Source: Sporomusaceae bacterium UBA1887 (GTDB lineage Bacteria; Bacillota; Negativicutes; Sporomusales; DSM-15969). Taken from it: a stretch of 8,101 nucleotides of DNA. Below are positions 1 to 6,704 of the stretch, piece by piece (the stretch's first letter is position 1; each line of letters opens with the position of its first letter). The notes below the pieces were generated by a model. It searched no databases. It saw nothing but the letters and a program-made list of their open reading frames with translations, and was not told the DNA's origin. The DNA lies in assembly GCA_002337925.1 (NCBI GenBank), contig DDHB01000038.1, positions 7,605-15,705 on the forward strand, given 5' to 3'. A program made the translations under genes and the position numbers.

Positions 1-35
1 ATCAATTTCTCCCAAACGATTAGCTTTATAGTGAT

Positions 36-266
36 TTAACACGATTTTGCACCTAACCGCGGATGTTTCACTGGTTTTAGGCTCAACTTGGCAACTAACT
101 GTACCGCTTCATCAAGAGATACATCAAGTCTGGCAGCCGGCGTTTCCAGAACACATAATGGCTCGTCAAGCCCCACTTCCCCTCCCGGGAGGTAGACATA
201 TTCACCGGACTGGCGATCACCAAATATAAAACCTGCTATTAGATGTTGTCGTACTACTTGACTCAT
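36..266 (-). CDS. small hypothetical protein (76 aa)
   Basis: I do not recognise this family. The 76-residue product starts MSQVVRQHLIAGFIFGD, has a short central stretch EYVYLPGGE and a basic tail ending LGAKSC. There is no signal peptide or obvious membrane segment. In-frame ATG codons also lie at 281 and 302, and the frame stays open further upstream. I chose 266 because a TATAAT box at 301-306 (minus strand) puts transcription start near 294, which excludes the 302 start, and because an AGG lies 8 bases before the 266 ATG; the ATG at 281 has its purine run too close. The ribosome site is weak, so the start is uncertain. The plus-strand frame over the same bases has no comparable signals and looks like a shadow. 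The gene is divergent from the permease gene and appears to be monocistronic within the window. Confidence 0.6.
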   Translation of the reverse strand: MSQVVRQHLIAGFIFGDRQSGEYVYLPGGEVGLDEPLCVLETPAARLDVSLDEAVQLVAKLSLKPVKHPRLGAKSC

Positions 267-300
267 GGTTAATACCTGCATTTCTTCAGTTTTCGGCTTC

Positions 301-328
301 ATTATAGCACAATCAACCATGTTACAAA
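301..328 (-). promoter_or_regulatory. sigma-A-like promoter for the small minus-strand gene
   Basis: On the minus strand the sequence reads GCTATAATGAAG, a perfect TATAAT at 306-301. The -35 is poor: TTTTGT at 17 bp or TTGTAA at 15 bp. Predicted transcription start is near 294, giving a leader of about 28 bases to the ATG at 266. Confidence 0.5.
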
Positions 329-342
329 AGGATTTAAGGATG

Positions 343-370
343 AAAACCGCCAAGAGGCGGTTTTTCTTTT
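343..370 (+). terminator. intrinsic terminator hairpin facing the permease gene
   Basis: A perfect 9-bp stem, AAAACCGCC / GGCGGTTTT (343-351 and 356-364), has an AAGA loop and is followed by a T-rich run on the plus strand (to 370). The nearest upstream gene is on the other strand, so it has no evident plus-strand gene to terminate. It may act in a leader of the permease transcript or block an antisense transcript. Confidence 0.7.
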
Positions 371-447
371 TCGTAACACTATGAACAGCCCTGCATATCC
401 TGTAATAAGTTTTTGGGGCCATTACCCAAATAAAAGGAGGAGTTTGC

Positions 448-1857
448 ATGCAGGTTGATTTAACTGCGCTCCATGGGGTATATTTGACGTTTATTGTTCT
501 TATCATTGGTTTTATGGTGATGCGCCGGGATACGACACTTGTTTGTATTGTTGGCATTTGTTTGCTTGGTCTCATGGCCAAGGGATCAATCGCTAATTCT
601 ATAATGGGTATATTTGATAGCTTTATCTTTGCTATAACCGAACTGTTAGGTACTATCCTGGTTATTTCAATTATTGTAGCGATGAGTAAGGTCTTATTGC
701 GAACCGGGATTAATGAAGTGATGATTTCGCCGGTAACAAACCTGATTAAAACGCCTACATTGGCTTATTGGATAACAGGTATTTTGATGATGACTATTTC
801 CTGGTTTTTTTGGCCTTCACCAGCCGTCGCTTTATTAGGAGCAGTATTGCTGCCTGTAGCTGTCCGCGCTGGCTTACCGGCAATGGGAGTTGCGATGGCA
901 ATGAATTTATTCGGTCATGGTATAGCCTTATCCGGTGATTTTGTCATCCAGGGAGCCCCCAAATTGACTGCCGCAGCAGCTGGAATTCCTGTGAGTGATG
1001 TCGTGGCGGCAAGTGTACCGTTAGTATTTATTATGGGAATTATAACAACAAGTACAGCGTTCTTTCTACTGAAACGGGATTTAAAAAAAGGCGAGCTTTT
1101 TACTGGGGAGCCCCTTGATGATAGTGCATTAAATTCTCAGTCAGCAAATTTAATTGATTTAAAATCAACATTATCAATGAGGCAAAAGACTGCATTAGCG
1201 ATTGCTGTTCCAATCCTTTATCTGGCTGATGTAATGACGATGTTTAGCTTGCATTTACAGGGCGGTGACGCAACAGCCCTTATCGGCGGTACATCGGTAT
1301 TAATCCTGGTAATCATAGCACTTTTGGCCCATAAGGATAAAGGCCTAGAGGAAATGACTGCATATCTAATCGAAGGATTTCAGTTTGGTTTTAAAGTTTT
1401 TGGCCCGGTTATTCCTATTGCCGCCTTTTTTTATCTGGGAGATTCGGCATTCGTAAGCATATATGGCAAAGTATTGCCGCCCGGATCGCAAGGACTGGTG
1501 AATGATCTGGGATTGGCATTGGCTCAGACAGTTCCTCTTAATCCCGGTATTGGAGCTGTAACCTTGACAATAGTCGGAGCTATTACCGGGTTAGATGGTT
1601 CCGGATTTTCCGGCATATCACTGGCAGGATCAATCGCTCATCTTTTTGCAACTGCAATTGGCTCAGGGATTGCTACTTTGACTGCGTTGGGGCAAATTGC
1701 CGCCATCTGGGTAGGTGGAGGCACGGTAGTTCCGTGGGCTTTGATTCCGGCAGCAGCTATTTGTGGAGTTGATCCTTTTGAATTAGCCAGAAGAAATCTG
1801 ATTCCGGTAGCAACTGGACTGATTGTGACAACAATTGTTGCTATGTTTTTAATCTGA
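448..1857 (+). CDS. polytopic membrane permease, substrate unknown
   Basis: A 469-residue, very hydrophobic protein with about 12 predicted membrane spans from residue 10 to the C-terminus. A hydrophilic loop lies around residues 213-245 (KRDLKKGELFTGEP region), splitting it into two halves. Glycine/proline-rich stretches such as FWPSPAVALLGAVLLP (about 121-136) and HGIALSGDFVIQGAPKLTAAAAG (about 156-178), and the GGGTVVPWALIPAAA stretch near the end, resemble re-entrant or helix-break regions of Ion Transporter superfamily carriers (GntP, DcuC, NhaC-like). That family placement is inference and I cannot name the substrate. The start is firm: AGGAGG at 435-440 lies 7 bases before the ATG. Upstream, gCATATCCT at 393-401 resembles a sporulation-type -10 but is imperfect. 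The gene stands alone, with the divergent small gene on its left and about 190 bp of non-coding sequence on its right. Confidence 0.85.
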   Translation: MQVDLTALHGVYLTFIVLIIGFMVMRRDTTLVCIVGICLLGLMAKGSIANSIMGIFDSFIFAITELLGTILVISIIVAMSKVLLRTGINEVMISPVTNLIKTPTLAYWITGILMMTISWFFWPSPAVALLGAVLLPVAVRAGLPAMGVAMAMNLFGHGIALSGDFVIQGAPKLTAAAAGIPVSDVVAASVPLVFIMGIITTSTAFFLLKRDLKKGELFTGEPLDDSALNSQSANLIDLKSTLSMRQKTALAIAVPILYLADVMTMFSLHLQGGDATALIGGTSVLILVIIALLAHKDKGLEEMTAYLIEGFQFGFKVFGPVIPIAAFFYLGDSAFVSIYGKVLPPGSQGLVNDLGLALAQTVPLNPGIGAVTLTIVGAITGLDGSGFSGISLAGSIAHLFATAIGSGIATLTALGQIAAIWVGGGTVVPWALIPAAAICGVDPFELARRNLIPVATGLIVTTIVAMFLI

Positions 1858-1891
1858 CATTATTGGAATACTAATGACAGGCATTTACCAT

Positions 1892-1911
1892 ATCATCCAA
1901 AGGGTGATTTT
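1892..1911 (+). terminator. possible weak terminator after the permease
   Basis: A 7-bp stem (ATCATCC / GGGTGAT, one G-T pair) with an AAA loop is followed by TTT. It is short and probably only weakly stable, but it is the only hairpin with a T run found between 1858 and 2049. Confidence 0.3.
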
Positions 1912-1980
1912 ACGTGCAGCAGAAAGTTTATAACTGTTATTAAGAAAAAATAGTAGGGATATAGCGATTCTTGCCGAATA

Positions 1981-1986
1981 TATAAT
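1981..1986 (+). promoter_or_regulatory. candidate -10 box for the diguanylate cyclase gene
   Basis: A perfect TATAAT lies about 65 bases upstream of the GTG start. No convincing -35 lies 16-18 bases upstream (GATATA), so this is either an activator-dependent promoter or a chance match. Confidence 0.3.
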
Positions 1987-2049
1987 AGTCAATCATTTTT
2001 AAATCACACTAGATGACGTAGTTCTGTTATCGAATAGAGGTGAGTGCAG

Positions 2050-2964
2050 GTGAACGCTTGTACAACTAGCTGCTCTCAGGCCATAGAAGGATTAAAAGAA
2101 AGTGAAGAACGTTTCCGGCTGGTATTTGATTACGCGCCTATTGGTATGGCAATCACTGGCTTGGAAGGCCATTTTATGCGGGTAAATCAGGCTATGTGCA
2201 ATTTAGTGGGGTACTCTGCTGAAGAATTCACGTCCCTGCAGCTAAAAAATATTTTGTCCGATGATGATCTCAGTACAATTAAGACTGCTATTCAGAAACT
2301 GCTTGCCGATCAAGAACAGCAATTGGTGCTGGAATCGCGATTTTTTCGTAATGGCGGTGAGATTATCCATGTAATGCTTCACATTGCATTGGTTAGAGGA
2401 GTCCATGGGAAGCCGCTGTATTATATTGGTCAGATTGTAGATATTACTGAGCGCAAACGTTACGAAGAAGCAATTAAATATATGGCTTATCATGACTCGC
2501 TGACAGGAATGCCTAACCGTATGCTCTTTCGGGACCGACTTACGATGTCGCTCAACCAGGCTAGAGTCAATCAACAAATGTTAGCGGTAATTTTTCTTGA
2601 TTTAGATCGCTTTAAAGAAATTAATGATACATTGGGTCACTATAGTGGTGATAAAGCACTGAAAGTTATTGCTCAGCGTCTGGAAGCCGCCTTGCGTAAG
2701 AGTGACGTAGTCGCCCGCCTGGGCGGAGATGAGTTTACACTGGTTTTGTATGGGGTTCCTGACAGGGAAAGCATTGACAGGGTAATTGATAAAATAGTAA
2801 GTGCTATTGAAGAACCTTTGCTTTTAGAGGGACGCGAATTTATCGTCAGCGCCAGTGTGGGAGTAGCAATTTATCCCCAGGATGGTGCTGATGTGGATAC
2901 TTTATTGCAGATTGCTGATAAAAATATGTATATTGACAAGGAACGAAAAGGGATAGAAAGATAG
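2050..2964 (+). CDS. PAS-GGDEF diguanylate cyclase
   Basis: The 304-residue product probably makes cyclic di-GMP from two GTP in response to a signal sensed by its PAS domain. The PAS/PAC unit spans about residues 17-135, beginning ESEERFRLVFDYAPIGMA and closing with the typical YIGQIVDITERKRYEEA linker. The GGDEF domain runs from about 140 to the end: the HDSLTGMPNR start, the DLDRFKEINDTLGH metal/substrate segment, and GGDEF at 225-229. RKSD at 216-219, five residues before GGDEF, is a canonical RxxD inhibitory site, so product feedback is expected. There are no membrane spans or EAL domain, so it is probably cytoplasmic. I chose GTG at 2050 because AGAGGTGA (2036-2043) ends 6 bases before it; an in-frame GTG at 2044 lies too close to that site. 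The C-terminal ADKNMYIDKERKGIER is slightly divergent from the usual ADxAMYxAKxxGRN. Confidence 0.93.
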   Translation: MNACTTSCSQAIEGLKESEERFRLVFDYAPIGMAITGLEGHFMRVNQAMCNLVGYSAEEFTSLQLKNILSDDDLSTIKTAIQKLLADQEQQLVLESRFFRNGGEIIHVMLHIALVRGVHGKPLYYIGQIVDITERKRYEEAIKYMAYHDSLTGMPNRMLFRDRLTMSLNQARVNQQMLAVIFLDLDRFKEINDTLGHYSGDKALKVIAQRLEAALRKSDVVARLGGDEFTLVLYGVPDRESIDRVIDKIVSAIEEPLLLEGREFIVSASVGVAIYPQDGADVDTLLQIADKNMYIDKERKGIER

Positions 2965-2970
2965 AGGAAA

Positions 2971-3014
2971 GGAGTGCTGCTCTCATTGCACGAATGAAAG
3001 CAGCGCTCCTTTTT
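2971..3014. terminator. bidirectional terminator between cyclase and cupin genes
   Basis: An 11-bp stem, GGAGTGCTGCT (2971-2981) with AGCAGCGCTCC (2999-3009), contains one G-T pair and can extend through CATT/AATG toward the loop. On the plus strand it is followed by TTTTTGTTCTT, a good terminator for the cyclase gene. On the minus strand it is followed by a weaker T-rich stretch and could also end the cupin transcript, which stops 19 bases away. Confidence 0.85.
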
Positions 3015-3032
3015 GTTCTTCTAAGTATACAA

Positions 3033-3368
3033 TTATTTCACTAATATCAGCAGCATTTTAAAATCCTCAATAGCATCTAAGCCATGGGGAACATTGTTAG
3101 GCATAATAACAGTCTGTCCGGCACCGGCGATGATTTTCTCATCTCCGATTGTAATTTCTGCAGTGCCGTCAAGCATATACACCATAGCGTCACCAGGTGC
3201 TGAATGAGTACTTACGCCTTCGCCTTTTCCGAAAGCGAAGAGTGTGAGTGTGAGTGATTCGTTTTGAGCCAGTGTAAGACTGATGACTTGACCGGGTTTG
3301 TAATCAACTAAGCTGGCAAAATTCAGAGCTTTGCTGAACTCGATATTTTTAATAAATTTCTTTTCCAT
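3033..3368 (-). CDS. single-domain cupin protein
   Basis: A 111-residue protein forming one cupin beta-barrel over almost its whole length. The first cupin motif is around GEGVSTHSAPGDAMVYMLDG (about 49-68) with His55; the usual second histidine of the HxH pair is replaced (HSA). The second motif is around PNNVPHGL (90-97) with His95. Two histidines rather than the usual three suggests altered or weakened metal binding; what it binds cannot be read from the sequence. The start is well supported: AAGGGGG lies 7 bases before the ATG on the minus strand. It converges on the diguanylate cyclase gene and diverges from asnB. A Crp/Fnr-type site at -41.5 of its likely promoter suggests activation by a Crp/Fnr-family regulator. 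Small cupins of this type are, to my recollection, often near nitrosative or redox stress genes in Clostridia; that link is inference here. Confidence 0.88.
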   Translation of the reverse strand: MEKKFIKNIEFSKALNFASLVDYKPGQVISLTLAQNESLTLTLFAFGKGEGVSTHSAPGDAMVYMLDGTAEITIGDEKIIAGAGQTVIMPNNVPHGLDAIEDFKMLLILVK

Positions 3369-3382
3369 AATTAATCCCCCTT

Positions 3383-3399
3383 AGCGAACCTTATTCGCT
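3383..3399 (-). other. small inverted repeat in the cupin 5' leader
   Basis: AGCGAA and TTCGCT form a perfect 6-bp inverted repeat with a 5-base spacer, directly upstream of the AAGGGGG ribosome site of the cupin gene. It could be a leader RNA hairpin influencing translation, or an operator. It is short and could be chance. Confidence 0.4.
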
Positions 3400-3407
3400 T
3401 CTATACC

Positions 3408-3416
3408 TTTATATTA
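3408..3416 (-). promoter_or_regulatory. -10 region of the cupin promoter
   Basis: On the minus strand TAATATAAA offers two overlapping -10 boxes: TAATAT (3416-3411) and TATAAA (3413-3408). With TAATAT, transcription would start near 3404. No good -35 is present, as expected for an activator-dependent (class II) promoter with the site at 3438-3453. Confidence 0.5.
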
Positions 3417-3437
3417 CACATTACTATGTCCGTTTTC

Positions 3438-3453
3438 TGTGACGATCATCACA
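3438..3453. promoter_or_regulatory. Crp/Fnr-family binding site (TGTGA-N6-TCACA)
   Basis: TGTGACGATCATCACA is a perfect match to the symmetric Crp-type consensus of two 5-bp arms with 6-bp spacing. Its centre, 3445.5, lies 41.5 bases upstream of the predicted cupin start site (3404), the classic class II activator position. It lies about 48 bases upstream of the predicted asnB start, so it might also affect the divergent gene. Confidence 0.65.
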
Positions 3454-3459
3454 AATAGT

Positions 3460-3488
3460 GACCAAATCATTTCACTGCGCATATTCTA
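3460..3488 (+). promoter_or_regulatory. sigma-K-like promoter for asnB
   Basis: GACC at 3460-3463, then 15 bases, then gCATATTCTA at 3479-3488. This matches the Bacillus sigma-K pattern mACm-N15/16-gCATAnnnTA in all but one -35 base. A sigma-A reading (GTGACC, 18 bp, TATTCT) uses nearly the same bases and is weaker. Predicted start is near 3495, giving a leader of about 90 bases. Confidence 0.45.
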
Positions 3489-3515
3489 CTCTTGTAAAAG
3501 CATACAAAGGCAATG

Positions 3516-3559
3516 ACGCCAACTGCTAGAATGCCCTCCCGGGAGAACTATGTTGGCGT
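3516..3559 (+). other. leader hairpin upstream of asnB
   Basis: ACGCCAAC (3516-3523) pairs perfectly with GTTGGCGT (3552-3559), enclosing the perfect 10-bp palindrome CTCCCGGGAG (3536-3545). The structure sits between the likely promoter and the ribosome site (AGGAGG at 3570-3575). It lacks a T run, so it is not a terminator, and it lacks T-box landmarks. It may stabilise the messenger or bind a regulator. Confidence 0.5.
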
Positions 3560-3583
3560 TGTATTGTTGAGGAGGAGAAAATT

Positions 3584-5431
3584 ATGTGCGGTATTACCGG
3601 CTGGATTGACTGGCAGGCTGACCTAACCACGCAAAAACCCATACTGGATGCAATGGTTGAGACACTGACCACAAGGGGACCAGATGCATTTGGGACGTAT
3701 ATTACCCATAACGCCGCTCTAGGTCATCGCCGGCTGAGTGTCGTCGATCTGGAAGGCGGCCGCCAGCCTATGACTCGCAAACGCGGCGATCATGCCTATA
3801 CAATTACGTATAATGGTGAATTATATAATACACCAGAATTACAAGCTGATTTAGAAGCCAGGGGCTACCGCTTCAGCACTCATTCCGATACGGAAGTGCT
3901 GCTTACCGCTTATATTGAATATGGACCATCGTGTGTAGAACACTTTAATGGTATTTTTGCATTTGCTATCTGGGATGAAGAAAAAGAACAGCTTTATTTA
4001 GCACGTGACCGGATGGGTGTAAAACCGCTTTTTTATGCTGAGCGAGGCAGTGCATTTTTCTTTGGCTCTGAACTAAAAGCGCTGCTGGCACACCCTGCTA
4101 TTGAGCCGGAAGTTGGCCGTGAAGGCTTGGCAGAAATATTTATGATCGGTCCGGCTCGTACGCCGGGGCATGGTGTATTCAAAAATATTGCCGAGCTGAA
4201 GCCAGGGTGCTCGATGATCGTCAATCGTAACGGAAAGCGAAGCAGTACGTATTGGAAGCTGGAATCAAAACCTCACAATGAGACTTTTGCTGCTACTATT
4301 ACTACTGTACGCGAACTATTACAGGATGCTGTAAAAAGGCAGCTAGTAGCGGATGTGCCGGTGTGCACACTGTTATCAGGCGGGCTTGATTCAAGCGCTT
4401 TAACAGCTTTTGCCGCTCAGTCTTATAAAGAAAAAGGAAATGAATGTCTTCATACCTATTCGGTAGATTATGTAGATAATGATTTGTTTTTTCAGGCTAA
4501 TGCCTTTCAGCCTAACTCCGATGCACCGTGGGTAAAGCGTGTTTCGGAATATTTTTCTACGTGTCATCATCTGGTGGAACTGGAGAACAGCAGCTTGGCC
4601 GATACACTGCCAATTGCAGCTAAAGCTCGAGATTTACCGGGCATGGCTGATGTTGATACCTCTTTATACCTTTTCTGTGAGCAAATAAAAAAAGGTGCTA
4701 CTGTTGCCCTGTCGGGTGAGTGCGCCGATGAAGTATTTGGAGGTTATCCGTGGTTCCGCCGGGAAGATTTAATTAATGCCGATACTTTTCCGTGGTCACG
4801 GTTTATTCAGGGAAGGACCGAATGGCTGACCCCTGCTATAAAAGAAAAATTTAATTTTCAGGACTACGTAGCTTCCCGCTACAGTGATGCTTTGAAAGAA
4901 GTGCCTCGCTTGCCTGGTGAGGCAGCAAAAGCAGCCCGTATGCGAGAAATATTTTATCTCAGCCTCACCCGCTTCATGCCGACCTTGCTTGACCGTAAAG
5001 ACCGCATGAGTATGGCCTTTGGTTTGGAAGTAAGAGTACCCTTCTGTGATCATCGAATTGTTGATTATGTATGGAATGTACCCTGGGAAATGAAAAATTA
5101 TCAGGATAGAGAGAAAGGGTTATTACGGCATGCCTTGACCGGGGTACTGCCCGAAGACGTACTGTGGCGTAAAAAGAGCCCCTATCCGAAGACACACAAT
5201 CCTGCCTACTTAAATACTGTGAGAGAGCGGTTGCTAGCCATTTTAAACGATAGGGAAACCCCGCTTCATGATTTGATCAATACGGCAAAAATCCGCGAGA
5301 TTGCTCAATCAGCAGAAGCGGCCTCCAATATACCCTGGTTTGGCCAATTAATGGAAGGTCCTCAGTTATTTGCCTATCTTATTCAAATGGATACTTGGCT
5401 TAAAGCGTATCAGGTCCGCTTTGTAGAATAA
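3584..5431 (+). CDS. asnB: asparagine synthase (glutamine-hydrolysing)
   Basis: It makes asparagine from aspartate, ATP and glutamine in the cytoplasm. The N-terminal class II glutamine amidotransferase domain (about 2-215) has the catalytic Cys2 (MCGITGW), RGPD at 31-34, GHRRLSVVD at 47-55 and YNGELYN at 76-82. The C-terminal synthetase domain (about 235-600) has the ATP-pyrophosphatase loop SGGLDSS at 265-271 and SGECADEVFGGYPWFRRE from 377, a conserved asparagine synthetase segment. All key residues are present and the 615-residue length is full. Length and the DNDLFFQANAFQPNSDAPW insertion resemble Bacillus AsnO (YisO), the sporulation-associated paralogue; that is from memory. The start is firm, with AGGAGG 8 bases upstream. 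A sigma-K-like promoter lies ahead, consistent with an AsnO-like role. The 3' end overlaps the convergent phosphoesterase gene by 32 bp. Confidence 0.96.
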   Translation: MCGITGWIDWQADLTTQKPILDAMVETLTTRGPDAFGTYITHNAALGHRRLSVVDLEGGRQPMTRKRGDHAYTITYNGELYNTPELQADLEARGYRFSTHSDTEVLLTAYIEYGPSCVEHFNGIFAFAIWDEEKEQLYLARDRMGVKPLFYAERGSAFFFGSELKALLAHPAIEPEVGREGLAEIFMIGPARTPGHGVFKNIAELKPGCSMIVNRNGKRSSTYWKLESKPHNETFAATITTVRELLQDAVKRQLVADVPVCTLLSGGLDSSALTAFAAQSYKEKGNECLHTYSVDYVDNDLFFQANAFQPNSDAPWVKRVSEYFSTCHHLVELENSSLADTLPIAAKARDLPGMADVDTSLYLFCEQIKKGATVALSGECADEVFGGYPWFRREDLINADTFPWSRFIQGRTEWLTPAIKEKFNFQDYVASRYSDALKEVPRLPGEAAKAARMREIFYLSLTRFMPTLLDRKDRMSMAFGLEVRVPFCDHRIVDYVWNVPWEMKNYQDREKGLLRHALTGVLPEDVLWRKKSPYPKTHNPAYLNTVRERLLAILNDRETPLHDLINTAKIREIAQSAEAASNIPWFGQLMEGPQLFAYLIQMDTWLKAYQVRFVE

Positions 5432-6113
5432 GCTTCAATTTGAAATCAAGGGCGTCGCAAGCTACCAAATGGCAGGCGGCGCCATTTATTATGCCCCTTG
5501 GTGCTGTAGTGGCCGACTCGCTATGAAGATGGCCAAATAAACATACTTTTACCTGAAACTCACCGATAAGTTCAGTAAAACCGCTAGGCTCGTGCTTGTC
5601 ATTGACAGGAGGATAATGCAGCATGAGAATGATCTGCTCAAATCCTGCGGCTGTTGCAGCCTCAAGAGATGCGCGTACGCGAAGCAGCTCCCGCTGGTAG
5701 ATGCTGTTATCCTGTGCGGTAAAGGAACGGTCTCCAGGGCATAACCAGCCACGGCTGCCGCAAATCGCATAATTGCCTGCAGCGGCGAAAGAGTTTTGCA
5801 AAAAGGTCAGCTCATTTTCAACGGCCTTGTTCATCTTGCCGATAGTCTGCCACCAATAGTCGTGATTACCGCGAACAAGAATCTTTCTGCCCGGAAGCTG
5901 CCTAATGGCATTTAGGTCAACCATTGCATCGGCAAGCCGCATCGCCCAAGAAATATCACCTGGCAGTAACACGATATCCTGATCAGTTACGCGGGACAGC
6001 CAGTCGGTGGTAATTTTTTCCCAATGATTATGCCAGTGGGAACCAAAGACATCCATTGGTTTTGTTGGTGGATCGCCAGATAAATGAGTATCTGCTATCG
6101 CAAAAATGTTCAT
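5400..6113 (-). CDS. calcineurin-like metallophosphoesterase
   Basis: A 237-residue cytoplasmic phosphoesterase with the full set of two-metal ligands: DTH at 8-10, GDISW at 52-56, GNHD at 82-85, LHYPP with His166, and GHLH at 194-197. These are the family's hallmark motifs in order and at normal spacing, so the enzyme should be active; the physiological substrate (phosphodiester, nucleotide or phosphoprotein) cannot be read from the sequence. There is no signal peptide. The start is supported by AAGGAT 7 bases before the ATG on the minus strand. It is divergent from the disordered-protein gene at 6242 and convergent with asnB, its last 32 bases lying inside the asnB coding end. No terminator hairpin is visible between the two stop codons. 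Confidence 0.93.
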   Translation of the reverse strand: MNIFAIADTHLSGDPPTKPMDVFGSHWHNHWEKITTDWLSRVTDQDIVLLPGDISWAMRLADAMVDLNAIRQLPGRKILVRGNHDYWWQTIGKMNKAVENELTFLQNSFAAAGNYAICGSRGWLCPGDRSFTAQDNSIYQRELLRVRASLEAATAAGFEQIILMLHYPPVNDKHEPSGFTELIGEFQVKVCLFGHLHSESATTAPRGIINGAACHLVACDALDFKLKLILQSGPDTL

Positions 6114-6241
6114 AATTTCAATCCTTTATGGTAATATACCAGGTTTTCCTAATAATATTTCGAGCTCTCGGGAAAATTTCCTGTATTGGTAAAGTATCTG
6201 TTGGCAACGCTATTACTATTACATGTGCAGGAGGTGTCATG

Positions 6242-6700
6242 ATGACTGACAATAATGAAATAATTTCCGCTTATGACAGCAAGCAAACACAGGCTCCCGT
6301 GAACGGCGAGCAGTTAGCTGCTCAAGCTTCGCAAACAAACATGGCAGATCAGCAAGGCTCACAGAATCAAATGCAAGCTTCTACTAGTGAATCCAGTCCT
6401 CCTAATCACTCTAGTATGCCCGATGGCCGTACAAGTGAGCAAACAAGCACAAGTGGCGGTTTGGCAGGCGCTTCAGACGGTACTAAAACGATGGGATTTG
6501 AAGATGCTCTTGATTATACGGTTAATCAGTCTACAGATTCTTCGCTAAAGCCGGGAGATAAACGGACAGTTAACTATTTAGTTCACCGAATGATCTGGGA
6601 CCAGCAGGAAAAGATTGATATTGATGACAGGGCAATTAGTAAAGATGGTACGATGGAAGTACAGGATAGCTTTGATGTAGAGCAAAGCGGGTTAAAATAG
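6242..6700 (+). CDS. hypothetical hydrophilic, partly disordered protein (152 aa)
   Basis: I do not recognise this protein. Residues 10 to about 82 are low-complexity, rich in Gln, Ser, Thr, Ala, Asn and Gly (for example QQGSQNQMQASTSESSPPN), and look disordered. Residues about 84-152 are more ordinary, acidic and probably folded (FEDALDYTV, VNYLVHRMIWDQQEKIDIDD). There is no Cys, no signal peptide and no membrane span. The frame is open back to 6128, but AGGAGG at 6229-6234 sits 7 bases before the ATG at 6242, so I start there; the adjacent ATG at 6239 is only 4 bases away. A weak promoter (TTGGTA, 18 bp, TATTAC, 6187-6216) is possible. It ends 4 bases before a 40-bp perfect palindrome. It may be lineage-restricted; function unknown. 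Confidence 0.75.
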   Translation: MTDNNEIISAYDSKQTQAPVNGEQLAAQASQTNMADQQGSQNQMQASTSESSPPNHSSMPDGRTSEQTSTSGGLAGASDGTKTMGFEDALDYTVNQSTDSSLKPGDKRTVNYLVHRMIWDQQEKIDIDDRAISKDGTMEVQDSFDVEQSGLK

Positions 6701-6704
6701 TTAA

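Noticed and set aside
47..229. Plus-strand 60-codon frame opposite the small minus-strand gene
   Set aside because: No ribosome site or promoter, and a composition typical of an antisense shadow; the minus-strand frame has the better signals.
3516..3559. T-box riboswitch for asparagine
   Set aside because: Too short, with no specifier stem, no conserved T-box sequence and no terminator/antiterminator pair.
3513..3583. Upstream frame in the asnB leader starting ATG ACG CCA
   Set aside because: It overlaps the asnB start out of frame, has a poorly spaced ribosome site and shows no run of Asn codons expected of an attenuator peptide.
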